Shown here one piece after another: positions 56,720 to 64,000 of a stretch of DNA of 64,000 nucleotides (positions are counted from its first letter, which is position 1; each line of letters begins with the position of its first letter). The stretch comes from Geothrix edaphica (GTDB taxonomy: Bacteria; Acidobacteriota; Holophagae; Holophagales; Holophagaceae): assembly GCF_030268045.1 (NCBI RefSeq), contig NZ_BSDC01000002.1, forward strand, positions 434,001 through 498,000. The letters are read 5' to 3'. The position numbers and the translations under genes are program-made. The notes under the pieces are model-generated. The model saw only the letters and a program-made list of their open reading frames with translations, did not search any database and was not told the origin of the DNA.

Positions 56720-57396
56720 CCCTTCCCGGAGGTCAGCAGGGCCTTGAGCCCCACGGGGTAGATCGGCTCCACCACGGACCGCACGGCGGCGGCGTACTGC
56801 TGGATCTCCCACTGGGCGTGGCTGTCGGCCCGCAGGCGGATGAAGTGGGCCGCGGCCTGGAGGCTCACGGTCCAGTAGACCTCGGAGTAGAGCCCCAGGG
56901 GCAGCACGCAGCGGGCCTGCTCTCGGCAGACTCCCAGCGACAGCAGCTCCTTGTAGTGGGCCACGGCACCCCGGCAGCTCTCCAGGTAGCTCTCCATTGC
57001 CCGGGCGCGGCCGGTCTCGTCGATCTCGCCCTCGCTGCCCTGCTTGTTCACCTTGGCCTGCCGCCGGAAGGCTGCGGGCACGAAGAACTCGTCCTCGGGG
57101 AACTCCACGTAGCGGCCGCTGATCTCGTTGAACTCCGAGCCGATCCGGTGCTTCATCCACTGGCGGAACACGAAGATGGGCGCCTTCACGTGCAGCGTCA
57201 GAGCCGTGTGGCGGAAGGGCGAGGTGTGCTCGTGCTCGGCCAGGTAGCCGATCAGCTTGGCATCGCCCTCCTCGAAGGCCTCCCTCCGCTTGCCGAAGGA
57301 CACCCGGGCCGCATTCACCACGGATAGGTCCGACCCCATGTGGTCGATGAGACGGACGAAACCTTTGTCGAGGACTCGAATTTCCGGGCTGGCCAT
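56716..57396 (-). CDS. thyX: FAD-dependent thymidylate synthase ThyX
   Basis: Makes dTMP from dUMP with FAD and methylene-THF. The 226-residue protein carries the ThyX motif in the form KHRIGSEFNEISGRY (usual (R/K)HRxGxSxNExSxRY), preceded by FRQWM and EHEHTSPFRH, the family's nucleotide/FAD-binding blocks. thyA is not present nearby. It is divergent from the transaldolase-family gene across 151 bases. Confidence 0.96.
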   Translation of the reverse strand: MASPEIRVLDKGFVRLIDHMGSDLSVVNAARVSFGKRREAFEEGDAKLIGYLAEHEHTSPFRHTALTLHVKAPIFVFRQWMKHRIGSEFNEISGRYVEFPEDEFFVPAAFRRQAKVNKQGSEGEIDETGRARAMESYLESCRGAVAHYKELLSLGVCREQARCVLPLGLYSEVYWTVSLQAAAHFIRLRADSHAQWEIQQYAAAVRSVVEPIYPVGLKALLTSGKG

Positions 57397-57547
57397 TCAG
57401 CTTCACTCCGCAGTCCGGATAGTGTAGCCCTGGTCTGGGCCCTTCGGCTTTCCCGGGGACCATGGGAGAATGGGACCCGGGCCCCACAGGACCGCCGGCT
57501 GGTTTGCGCCAGCCCGGAGGTGAGGTCCTCCCTTTCCGGAGACCCAG

Positions 57548-58195
57548 ATGAAGTTTTTTATCGACACCGCCAACATCGACGAGATCAAGCGCATCAACGC
57601 CCTGGGCGTGCTGGACGGAGTGACCACCAATCCGAGCCTCATCGCCAAGGAGACCGGCAAGCCCTTCGAGGAGATCATCGCGGAGATCTGCCAGATCGTG
57701 GACGGCCCCATCAGCGCCGAGGTCATCGGCCTGGAGGCCCCCGCCATGATCGAGGAGGGCCGCCGCCTGTCGAAGATCCACAAGAACGTGGTGGTGAAGC
57801 TGCCGCTCATCGCCGAGGGCCTCAAGGCCTGCAAGGCGCTCAGCGCCGAGGGCATCCACACCAACGTGACCCTCTGCTTCAGCGCCACCCAGGCCCTCAT
57901 GGCCGCCAAGGCCGGCGCCACCTACGTATCCCCCTTCGTGGGCCGCCTCGATGACATCAACCTCGATGGCATGGAGCTCATCCGCGAGATCGTGGCCATC
58001 TTCGAGAACTACGGCTTCGCCACCCAGTGCCTGGCGGCTTCCATCCGCCAGCCCCGCCACGTCACCGACGCGGCCCTGGCCGGCGCCCACGTGGCCACCA
58101 TCCCCACCAAGGTCTTCGACCAGATGCTGAAGCACCCCCTCACAGACAAGGGCGTGGAAGGGTTCCTCGCTGATTGGAAGAAGAGCGGGAGATGA
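57548..58195 (+). CDS. tal: Transaldolase/fructose-6-phosphate aldolase family protein
   Basis: A 215-residue short (TalC/Fsa-type) aldolase. Signatures: [32 protein letters not shown] (shown split) at the start, NVVVKLPL with the Schiff-base lysine, [31 protein letters not shown] and [18 protein letters not shown]. The length fits a small transaldolase rather than the 320-residue TalA/B. It acts in the non-oxidative pentose phosphate pathway with distant rpiB partners. GGAG precedes the ATG. It overlaps the HIT gene by ATGA. Confidence 0.95.
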   Translation: MKFFIDTANIDEIKRINALGVLDGVTTNPSLIAKETGKPFEEIIAEICQIVDGPISAEVIGLEAPAMIEEGRRLSKIHKNVVVKLPLIAEGLKACKALSAEGIHTNVTLCFSATQALMAAKAGATYVSPFVGRLDDINLDGMELIREIVAIFENYGFATQCLAASIRQPRHVTDAALAGAHVATIPTKVFDQMLKHPLTDKGVEGFLADWKKSGR

Positions 58196-58668
58196 TCCGC
58201 TCCAGCCTGCGGGCCGCCGTCGCCGTCCTCACCCTCATCCTCGGCACCACCCTGGCGGCCCAGGTTGCGCCCCCCTCCACCGCGGCTCCGGCTCCCGTCC
58301 CGCACCCCGACTGTGTCTTCTGCCGCATCATCGCCGGCACCGCGCCCTCACGGAAGGTGTACGAGAACCAGTACGTGCTGGCCTTCTGGGACATCCGGCC
58401 CCGGGCCAAGGTGCATCTGCTGGTGATCCCCAAGCAGCACGTGGCCAGCCTCAAGGAGCTGGATGACCTGTCCGTGGAGACCCGGGCGGCCCTGCTCAGC
58501 GCCTGCGTGAAGGTGGCCAGGGACCAGGGCATCCTCGAGGACGGCTTCCGGCTCATCTCCAATTCGGGCACGAACGCCAGCCAGAGCGTGTTCCACCTCC
58601 ACTTCCACGTGGTGGGCGGCGAGCGGCTCCGCGAGGACGCCATCACGAAAGACCCGGCAGCGCGCTGA
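58192..58668 (+). CDS. HIT-family protein with N-terminal signal peptide
   Basis: A 158-residue protein. ATG 58192 overlaps the transaldolase stop and has GGGAG upstream. The HIT (histidine triad) domain includes [42 protein letters not shown] and the triad motif [11 protein letters not shown], which binds nucleoside monophosphates. A hydrophobic segment ([19 protein letters not shown]) before the domain looks like a signal peptide, unusual for this mostly cytosolic family. Confidence 0.9.
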   Translation: MIRSSLRAAVAVLTLILGTTLAAQVAPPSTAAPAPVPHPDCVFCRIIAGTAPSRKVYENQYVLAFWDIRPRAKVHLLVIPKQHVASLKELDDLSVETRAALLSACVKVARDQGILEDGFRLISNSGTNASQSVFHLHFHVVGGERLREDAITKDPAAR

Positions 58669-58742
58669 ACCCACCGGGGAAGGCCCCCGATACCAGTAGC
58701 CAGGCTCCTGTTCCGCAAGGTATCGTTCCTCCATCTGCCCTT

Positions 58743-58762
58743 TCCCGACCCTTCGGTCGGGA
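58743..58762. other. 8-bp stem hairpin in the HIT-58827 spacer
   Basis: TCCCGACC-CTTC-GGTCGGGA in the 158-base spacer after the HIT gene. There is no T-run. It may terminate or attenuate transcription before the next gene. Confidence 0.4.
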
Positions 58763-58826
58763 CACGGATGCGGGCCTCCGGTACCGCCTGCCCCTGGGCC
58801 GGTGCCCGCCCTTCCAAGGAGCCCCC

Positions 58827-59453
58827 ATGCGCCTCCGCTCACCCCTCCGTTTCCTCCTCCTCTGCGCCGGCCTGATGCCCGGGCTCCTGGCCGCAGATGG
58901 CCCGACCATCGACACGCCCCTGGTGTGGAAGCCGACGTCGAAGCTCCTGGAGGCCACGGGAACCCTCAATCTCACGCCCTTCGCCGCCAGGAAGATCGTC
59001 TTCCTGCCCATCACGGACACCCGCAAGGACAAGACCGTGATCGGCGAGAACCGGGAGAAGTCCTACACCCGGTACGTGAGCACCACGGATGATGTCCCGG
59101 CCTTCCTGACCAAGCAGCTGATCGAGCAGATGAAGGATCTCGGCCTTCCCGTCGTGGACAAGCCCGCCGAGGGCGGCGCCGTGGTCAGCTGCGAGCTGGT
59201 CCGGTTCTCCGTCATCGAGACGGGCACCTACCAGGGCGAGCTGAGGCTCATCATCCAGGTGCGGTCCGGCGACAAGGTCGTGTGGCGCGGCGTGGTGGCA
59301 GGCAAGGCCACGCGGTTCGGCCGCTCCTACAAGCTGGAGAATTACCACGAAGTGCTCAGCGACACCGTGATGGACGTCCTCACCCGCCTGCTGTCGGACG
59401 AGGTCTTCATGAGCGTGCTCGCCGGCAAGGCCATGGTCGTGGCCGTTCCCTAG
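58827..59453 (+). CDS. Exported protein of unknown function
   Basis: A 208-residue protein with a signal peptide (MRLRSPLRFLLLCAGLMPGLLAA) and AGGAG upstream. The mature part is alpha/beta (KIVFLPITDTRKDKTVIGENR, VSCELVRFSVIETGTYQGELRLII), with a distant look of YajG/curli-type secreted lipoproteins. There is no lipobox Cys. It lies just before the polyene-like cluster but is separated by its own start signals, so membership is uncertain. Confidence 0.7.
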   Translation: MRLRSPLRFLLLCAGLMPGLLAADGPTIDTPLVWKPTSKLLEATGTLNLTPFAARKIVFLPITDTRKDKTVIGENREKSYTRYVSTTDDVPAFLTKQLIEQMKDLGLPVVDKPAEGGAVVSCELVRFSVIETGTYQGELRLIIQVRSGDKVVWRGVVAGKATRFGRSYKLENYHEVLSDTVMDVLTRLLSDEVFMSVLAGKAMVVAVP

Positions 59454-59493
59454 GCCCGCCGGTTCCTTCCCCCCGGCCCTCCGGGACCACCCG

Positions 59494-60189
59494 ATGCCCC
59501 ACACCTTCACGATCCCCCTGCTTAGGGCCTCGATCTGGTCCCAGGAGGGTCCGGAGGTCCGGTCTCCGTTCCTGGACCGGGCCTCCGGCCCCCCGGACGT
59601 GGCCTACCTCGATCCCCTGATCCGCCGGCGCCTCAGCCCCCTGGGTCGGGCCATGCTGCACTGCGCCCACCGGGCCGCCGGCGACCGGGGACCGATGCCC
59701 TCGGTCTTCACCTCCCGGCACGGCGAGGCGGTCCGGACCGTGCCCGTGCTGGAGGATCTGGCCCAAGGACTGCTCCCCTCCCCCACGCAGTTCTCCATGA
59801 ACGTCCACAACGCCACCGCTGGCATCTGGTCCATCGCGCGGCGGGATCCCAGCCCCTCCAGCTCGCTGGCCGCCGGACCGGAGTCTTTCGCCTGGGGGCT
59901 GGTGGAAGCCCAGGCCATCCACGCGGCGGATCCTGGAAGGCCTGTCCTCTTCGTCCACGGAGACGCCCCTCTTCCGCCCCTGCTCGCCGACTTCGACGAG
60001 GCTCCGCGTCCGCTGCACGCGCTGGCCCTGCTGATCGGCCTCCCCGCGATCCACCACCTGATCCTGACCTGGTCGCCGGAAGACCGCCCGCCGGAAGTCG
60101 ACGGATCAAGGGAAGGCCCCGACGCCCTCGCCTTCGAGGTGCCCGGAGGGCCCTGGGTGACCGGCGCGTGGGCCTGGCGCGTGGCGTAG
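59494..60189 (+). CDS. Beta-ketoacyl synthase-like (chain-length-factor type) protein
   Basis: A 231-residue protein resembling the short ketoacyl-synthase N-terminal domain family found in aryl polyene clusters. PLIRRRLSPLGRAMLHCAHRAA, VFTSRHGEAVRT and FSMNVHNATAGIWSIA match, the last occupying the place of the KS active-site loop. No complete C-terminal KS half or Cys-His-His triad is present, so it likely pairs with a full KS encoded further right. It is first gene of a tight operon. Confidence 0.8.
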   Translation: MPHTFTIPLLRASIWSQEGPEVRSPFLDRASGPPDVAYLDPLIRRRLSPLGRAMLHCAHRAAGDRGPMPSVFTSRHGEAVRTVPVLEDLAQGLLPSPTQFSMNVHNATAGIWSIARRDPSPSSSLAAGPESFAWGLVEAQAIHAADPGRPVLFVHGDAPLPPLLADFDEAPRPLHALALLIGLPAIHHLILTWSPEDRPPEVDGSREGPDALAFEVPGGPWVTGAWAWRVA

Positions 60190-60193
60190 CCCC

Positions 60194-60970
60194 ATGCGCC
60201 GGATCATCAAGATCCCCGCCAGCGCCGTGGGATTCACGGCCCTGGGCGTGGGGGGAATCCTCTTCTCGCTGCTGGGCCTGCCCCTGCTGCGGCTGGGCCC
60301 CGGGGGTCCCGCCGCCCTCCAGCGCCGCACGCGCTGGGTCATCCACCGGTTCTTCAAGGGGATGGTCTGGTTCCTCTCCACGGCCGGGCTTTTCCGTCTC
60401 CGGACCGAGCGCCTGCCGGAACGCAGGGCCCTGGACGGCACCCTGATCCTGGCGACGCACCCTGGCTACCTCGATGTCGTCCTGCTGCTGGCCCTGCTGG
60501 AGCGGCTCACCTGCGTGGTGAAGGAGGGCATCTGGACCAACCCGCTGTTCGGCCGGGTGGTGCGGGCCGCGGGGTACATCCCCGCCCTGGGTCCCGAGTC
60601 CGTCCTCGAAGCCGGGACCCGGGCCCTGGAACGGGGCGAGGCCCTGCTCCTCTTCCCCGAGGGCACCCGGACGGATCCGCACCAGCCGCACGCCTTCCAC
60701 CGGGGGGCAGCCCACTTGGTCCTCCGGTCCAGGCCCCCCGTCCTGCCCCTCTTGCTCAGCTGCACTCCACCGCTGCTGGCCAAGGGTCACAGGTGGTTCG
60801 AGATCCCCCGGGATTCATGCGATTATTGCATTCGAGCCACTGAGCAGCTGGAGGTGCCCTGGTCGGACCTTGAGGGTCTACCGGTGCCTTTGGCCGCTCG
60901 AAAGCTGACCCGCTGGCTCGAAGGTCGCTTCAACCAGGAAACCACCCATGCAGGACATCACGCCGACTGA
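60194..60970 (+). CDS. 1-acylglycerol-3-phosphate acyltransferase-like protein
   Basis: A 258-residue PlsC-family acyltransferase with an N-terminal hydrophobic segment (ALGVGGILFSLLGLPLL). Motif I is HPGYLD (HX4D, near 89) and motif III is FPEGTRTDPH (near 155), both at family spacing. In polyene clusters such enzymes attach the acyl chain to a lipid or head group. It starts 4 bases after the ketoacyl synthase-like gene. Its 3' end overlaps the first acyl carrier protein by 23 bases. Confidence 0.87.
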   Translation: MRRIIKIPASAVGFTALGVGGILFSLLGLPLLRLGPGGPAALQRRTRWVIHRFFKGMVWFLSTAGLFRLRTERLPERRALDGTLILATHPGYLDVVLLLALLERLTCVVKEGIWTNPLFGRVVRAAGYIPALGPESVLEAGTRALERGEALLLFPEGTRTDPHQPHAFHRGAAHLVLRSRPPVLPLLLSCTPPLLAKGHRWFEIPRDSCDYCIRATEQLEVPWSDLEGLPVPLAARKLTRWLEGRFNQETTHAGHHAD

Positions 60971-61220
60971 GATCAAGCAGTTCATCGTCCGAACCCTTGA
61001 CCTCGAAGACATCCGGCCCGAAGAGATCGGCGACGAGCAGCCCTTGTTCAAGGATGGCCTCGGCCTCGACTCCATCGATGCCTTCGAGCTGGGATTGGCC
61101 CTCAAGAAGGCCTACAAGCTCAACCTCGAAAGCGAGGAGACCTCCACCTTCGCCCACCATTTCCGCACGGCCGCCAGCCTCGCGGCCTTCGTCTCGAGCC
61201 ACCGCCAGGTGACCATCTGA
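60948..61220 (+). CDS. Acyl carrier protein, first copy
   Basis: A 90-residue ACP with the phosphopantetheine site in GLDSIDAFEL (Ser42, usual DSL/DSI). Acidic helix II follows, then the C-terminal helix. AGGAAA precedes the ATG, which lies inside the 3' end of the acyltransferase gene. It is paired with a second ACP 17 bases later, the twin-ACP arrangement of aryl polyene clusters. Confidence 0.92.
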   Translation: MQDITPTEIKQFIVRTLDLEDIRPEEIGDEQPLFKDGLGLDSIDAFELGLALKKAYKLNLESEETSTFAHHFRTAASLAAFVSSHRQVTI

Positions 61221-61237
61221 ACTCCGGAGTACCCCCC

Positions 61238-61486
61238 ATGGTGATGACCGAGCAGGACATCCTCGTCAAGCTGCGCGAAGTCCTTTCCGATTCCTTCCAG
61301 CTCGATCCCGCCTCCATCCACCTCGACTCGCACCTGTTCAAGGATCTGGACCTGGACAGCATCGATGCCGTGGAGCTCGCCATCCAGCTCCAGGAGTTCA
61401 CGGGCCGCCGCGTGAGCGCCCAGGACTTCAAGGACGTGCGGACCGTGCGGGACGTGGTGGCGGCGATCCACAAGATGCTGTCGTGA
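61238..61486 (+). CDS. Acyl carrier protein, second copy
   Basis: An 82-residue ACP with DLDSIDAVEL (Ser41) and the typical C-terminal RTVRDVVAAI helix. The ATG at 61238 has GGAG 8 bases upstream; an in-frame ATG two codons later is possible. It differs clearly from the first ACP, so the two probably carry different intermediates. Overlaps the dehydratase gene by 4 bases. Confidence 0.92.
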   Translation: MVMTEQDILVKLREVLSDSFQLDPASIHLDSHLFKDLDLDSIDAVELAIQLQEFTGRRVSAQDFKDVRTVRDVVAAIHKMLS

Positions 61487-61830
61487 TCCCCTACCCCCAG
61501 GCGCTGAAGGCGCTGCCTTCCACCCCCGGGGGCTACTCGCTGCGCGTGGAACCCAGGCATCCGGCCTTCGACGGCCACTTCCCCGGCCAACCCATCCTCT
61601 CCGGCCTCATCCAGGTCGACTGGGCCGCCCGCCTGGGGCAGGACACCTTCGGCCCCCTGGGAACCTTCCAGGGCGTGGAGCACCTGAAGTTCCAGGCCCC
61701 CATCCGGCCGGACGAACCCCTGGAGCTGCACCTCGACTGGACGCCAGACGCACGGCAATTGCGGTTCCGGTACACGGGAAGCCAGGGACCGAAATCTGCG
61801 GGGATCCTCGTCTTCACGCCGGCCCCATGA
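61483..61830 (+). CDS. FabZ/ApeI-like hotdog 3-hydroxyacyl-ACP dehydratase
   Basis: A 115-residue hotdog protein with GTG start. The FabZ-like active-site block HPAFDGHFPGQPILSGLIQVDWA (split here) holds His32 and the gating loop. A second conserved block, VEHLKFQAPIRPDEPLEL, follows. It would dehydrate 3-hydroxyacyl-ACP to the trans-enoyl form so that conjugated double bonds accumulate. No enoyl reductase is in the visible part. Confidence 0.85.
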   Translation: MIPYPQALKALPSTPGGYSLRVEPRHPAFDGHFPGQPILSGLIQVDWAARLGQDTFGPLGTFQGVEHLKFQAPIRPDEPLELHLDWTPDARQLRFRYTGSQGPKSAGILVFTPAP

Positions 61831-63551
61831 CCTTCCGTCCCTGCCTCGTCGTGCCGGTGTACAACCCCGGGCCCGCCCTGGGCCGGACCCTCGACGCCCT
61901 CCTGGCCTGCGGGCATCCCCTCTTCATTCACGACGATGGCAGCGATGAGGCCACCCGGCGCCAGCTCGAGGCGGCGGCCGCGGCCCAGCCCGGCCTCCGG
62001 CTGTCCCGGTGGCCCGTGAACCGGGGCAAGGGCGCGGCCGTGGTGGAGGCCCTCCGCCGCGCCCGGGCCGAGGGCTTCACCCATGCCCTCCAGGTGGATG
62101 CGGACGGCCAGCACGATGCCGCCGCGGTCGCCCCGTTCCTGGTGCTCGGCGAGGCGCGGCCGGACGCCGTCATCGCCGGAGTGCCGGTCTACGATGCCTC
62201 CGTGCCCGCCGCCCGGAAATTCGGCCGCCGCTTCACCCATGCCTGGGTCTGGCTGGAGACCCTCTCCTTCGACATCGGGGACTCCCTCTGCGGCTTCCGG
62301 CTCTATCCCCTCGAAGCCGTGGGCCGGCTCCTCGCGCACACCACCCTGCCGGCCCGCATGGACTTCGACACGGCGGCCATCGTGCGCCTCCACTGGGCGG
62401 GGGTGCCGGTGGTGAACGCCCCGGTCCGGGTGGTCTATCCCGAGGACGGCGTCTCCCACTTCCACCTGGTCCGCGACAACCTGCGGCTGACGCGGATGCA
62501 CACCCGGCTGGTGCTGGGCATGCTCCTCCGCCTGCCGGTCCTGCTTGGGCGGCGCTTCCGGCGCGAGGCCCCCCGGGACCACCGGTGGACCAGGATCCGG
62601 GAGCGGGGCACGGCCCTCGGCCTGCGCACCGCCCACCTGATCTTCCGCCTGACGGGGGCACGCGGCCTCCGCTGGCTCACGGAGATCCTGGCCGCCTATT
62701 TCTTCCTGACGGGCCGCGCCGCGCGCCGGGCCTCGAGCCAGTACCTCGACCGCCTCTTCCGCCATGCGGGGCCCCTCCCGGACCTGCCCGTGAAACCCGG
62801 GCTCCGGGCCCAGTACCGGCACATCCGGACCTTCGCCCTCTCCTATGTGGACCGCTTCCTGGCCTGGATGGACGCCAGCGACGCCGAGCTGGTCTTCCCC
62901 GAAGAGCAGGCCTTCCAGGACCTCATCCGCTCGGGCCGCGGCGCCCTCTTCCTCAGCGCCCACCTGGGCCACCTGGACATGCTGCGGGGCCTCGGCGCCG
63001 CCCGCGGGATTCAAGGCCTGAACGCGGTGATCTACTCTGAGCACGTCATCCGGTTCCAGGAGCTCCTGGGGCGGATCAATCCGAACTACAACGCCAACCT
63101 GATCCATGTGGCGGAGGCCGGACCCGAGACCGCCCTGCTGCTGGAGGAGCGCATCGCCCGAGGGGAGAGCCTCTTCATCGTCGGAGACCGCCCCCCCGCC
63201 TCCGAGAATGGCCGCACCCTGGACATCCCCTTCCTGGGGCGGGACGCGCCGTTCCCCATCGGCCCCCTCTTCCTGGCGCACCTGCTCCAGTGCCCCGTCT
63301 ACCTCTTCTTCTGCATCAAGGACGGCCCCCGGTACCGGATCCACATGGAGCCCTTCGCCGAGCGCGTGGACCTGCCGCGGAAGGGGCGGGAGGTGGCCCT
63401 CCGCAGCTGGCTCGGGCGGTATGCCCAGGCCATCGAGGCGCGGTGCCGGGAGACGCCGTTCCAGTGGTTTAATTTCTATGACTTCTGGGGAGAGGCGGAG
63501 CCCCTTCCACTCCCGCCGATCGCACCGCCCGCCGGATCCCCCCGACCATGA
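61827..63551 (+). CDS. GT2 glycosyltransferase fused to LpxL-like acyltransferase
   Basis: A 574-residue two-domain protein. The N-terminal GT2 domain (about 1-230) has HDDGSDE and VDADGQHD (Asp91-Asp93). A membrane-type segment and a C-terminal lysophospholipid acyltransferase domain follow (about 330-560) with SAHLGHLDMLRGL (HX4D, His379-Asp384) and VGDRPPASE. This fusion is known from aryl polyene clusters, where it is thought to join the polyene to a sugar-lipid anchor. The exact substrates are unknown. Overlaps neighbours by 4 bases on both sides. Confidence 0.87.
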   Translation: MTFRPCLVVPVYNPGPALGRTLDALLACGHPLFIHDDGSDEATRRQLEAAAAAQPGLRLSRWPVNRGKGAAVVEALRRARAEGFTHALQVDADGQHDAAAVAPFLVLGEARPDAVIAGVPVYDASVPAARKFGRRFTHAWVWLETLSFDIGDSLCGFRLYPLEAVGRLLAHTTLPARMDFDTAAIVRLHWAGVPVVNAPVRVVYPEDGVSHFHLVRDNLRLTRMHTRLVLGMLLRLPVLLGRRFRREAPRDHRWTRIRERGTALGLRTAHLIFRLTGARGLRWLTEILAAYFFLTGRAARRASSQYLDRLFRHAGPLPDLPVKPGLRAQYRHIRTFALSYVDRFLAWMDASDAELVFPEEQAFQDLIRSGRGALFLSAHLGHLDMLRGLGAARGIQGLNAVIYSEHVIRFQELLGRINPNYNANLIHVAEAGPETALLLEERIARGESLFIVGDRPPASENGRTLDIPFLGRDAPFPIGPLFLAHLLQCPVYLFFCIKDGPRYRIHMEPFAERVDLPRKGREVALRSWLGRYAQAIEARCRETPFQWFNFYDFWGEAEPLPLPPIAPPAGSPRP

Positions 63552-63964
63552 CCTTCCTGCAGACTTCCGTGAGCCTGGAAATCCCCTTCCATGATGTGGA
63601 TTCGATGGGGGTCGTCTGGCATGGGCACTACCTGAAATATTTCGAGATCGCCCGCACCGCCCTCATGCGCCGCGCCGGTCTGGACGTGGCCGACATGCTG
63701 GCCAGCGGGTGCGCCTGGCCCGTGGTCACCTGCGAGGTGAAGTACATCCGCCCCCTCCGCTACGGTCAGCGGATCCTGGTGGAGGCCCGGCTCGAGGAGT
63801 ACGAGGCCCGCATCGGCATCGCCTACACCGTGCGCGACGAGGCCACCGGCGAGCGCCTCACCCGGGGCCGAACCCGGCAGCTGCCCGTCGATTCGGCCAC
63901 CGGGGAGCTCTGCCCGGGAACCCCCCTTGGCATGGTCGCCGCCATCGAGCGGGCCCTCCCATGA
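63548..63964 (+). CDS. 4HBT hotdog thioesterase (YbgC type)
   Basis: A 138-residue acyl-CoA/ACP thioesterase. PFHDVDSMGVVWHGHYLKYFE carries the catalytic Asp18 and the HGHY motif. CEVKYIRPLRYGQRILVEARL and the family C-terminus are present. In the cluster it would release or edit acyl-ACP intermediates. ATGA overlap with the glycosyltransferase-acyltransferase gene. Confidence 0.9.
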   Translation: MTFLQTSVSLEIPFHDVDSMGVVWHGHYLKYFEIARTALMRRAGLDVADMLASGCAWPVVTCEVKYIRPLRYGQRILVEARLEEYEARIGIAYTVRDEATGERLTRGRTRQLPVDSATGELCPGTPLGMVAAIERALP

Positions 63965-64000
63965 CGCCGGTCGCGCCCTGCCACCTCTCCGCCCTGGGTC
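63961..64000 (+). CDS. Start of a probable beta-ketoacyl-ACP synthase, cut by window edge
   Basis: ATG 63961 overlaps the thioesterase stop. Only 13 codons are visible (MTPVAPCHLSALG). The ending xHLSALG is how many ketoacyl synthases of polyene clusters begin, before the usual VCALG. This is the weakest of the cluster calls because almost nothing can be read. Confidence 0.4.
   Translation, partial: MTPVAPCHLSALG

Noticed and set aside
55511-58135. 874-codon continuous minus-strand frame upstream of the aminotransferase
   Set aside because: Beyond 56719 it is antisense or off-frame to thyX and the transaldolase gene; the ATG at 56719 with its thyX stop overlap is the real start.

Overview
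The window is a G+C-rich bacterial chromosome segment, densely coding on both strands. Genes have short or overlapping junctions (many ATGA and TGATG stop/start overlaps), clear Shine-Dalgarno motifs and frequent GTG starts. No rRNA, tRNA, phage, integrase, intact transposase or CRISPR array was seen. The gene content points to a diderm heterotroph: split glycine decarboxylase, fused acyl-CoA mutase IcmF, a BamA-type barrel protein, ThyX, DUF4388/TPR and bacterial Ser/Thr kinase proteins, and an aryl-polyene-like cluster. My best guess is an acidobacterium of the Holophaga/Geothrix type. This is an inference from gene content, not a proven assignment.

Layout. 1-2375 (+): a GT2 glycosyltransferase cut by the window edge and a polytopic GT-C-like membrane protein. 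2483-9440 (-): gcvPB and gcvPA, a patatin/beta-barrel protein, rph and rpiB. 9491-13587 (+): a SNF2 helicase coupled to a SWIM zinc-finger protein. 13591-13901: a non-coding element bounded by 15-19 bp inverted repeats (MITE-like). 13922-14709 (+): ridA and a small unknown gene. 14787-16947 (-): two tandem PstS-like binding proteins separated by a striking A+T-rich spacer. 17132-25451: an unknown helical protein, an HPt protein, a lytic transglycosylase, icmF, a membrane TPR protein and an HtrA-like protease. 25463-29611: a DUF1573-like secreted protein, a PKD surface protein, a YjbQ protein and a flavin reductase.

29612-36808 (-) is a long housekeeping operon: eno, ftsB-like, dapF, parA, parB, accD, folC and a cation transporter. 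Upstream of it, 36891-38333 (-) is the most unusual gene in the window. It is an IGPS (TrpC)-like barrel that has lost its signature lysines, fused in frame to a Lys/Ala/Pro-rich histone H1-like tail. A strong internal Shine-Dalgarno and ATG could make the tail on its own. Next come upp, a DUF4388/TPR protein and, divergently, a kinase-rnc-HisA-like-ECF sigma-MsbA-queA gene string (41068-52068, +).

52059-56719 holds membrane, esterase, degenerate phosphoesterase, DUF192 and aminotransferase genes. 56716-58668 holds thyX, a transaldolase-family gene and an exported HIT protein. 59494-64000 (+) is the beginning of a polyene/fatty-acid-type cluster: ketoacyl synthase-like protein, acyltransferase, two acyl carrier proteins, hotdog dehydratase, glycosyltransferase-acyltransferase fusion, thioesterase and the first codons of a probable ketoacyl synthase. 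It resembles aryl polyene pigment clusters and runs off the right edge.

All start choices, domain calls and motif statements come from reading the sequence and translations. No database search was possible.
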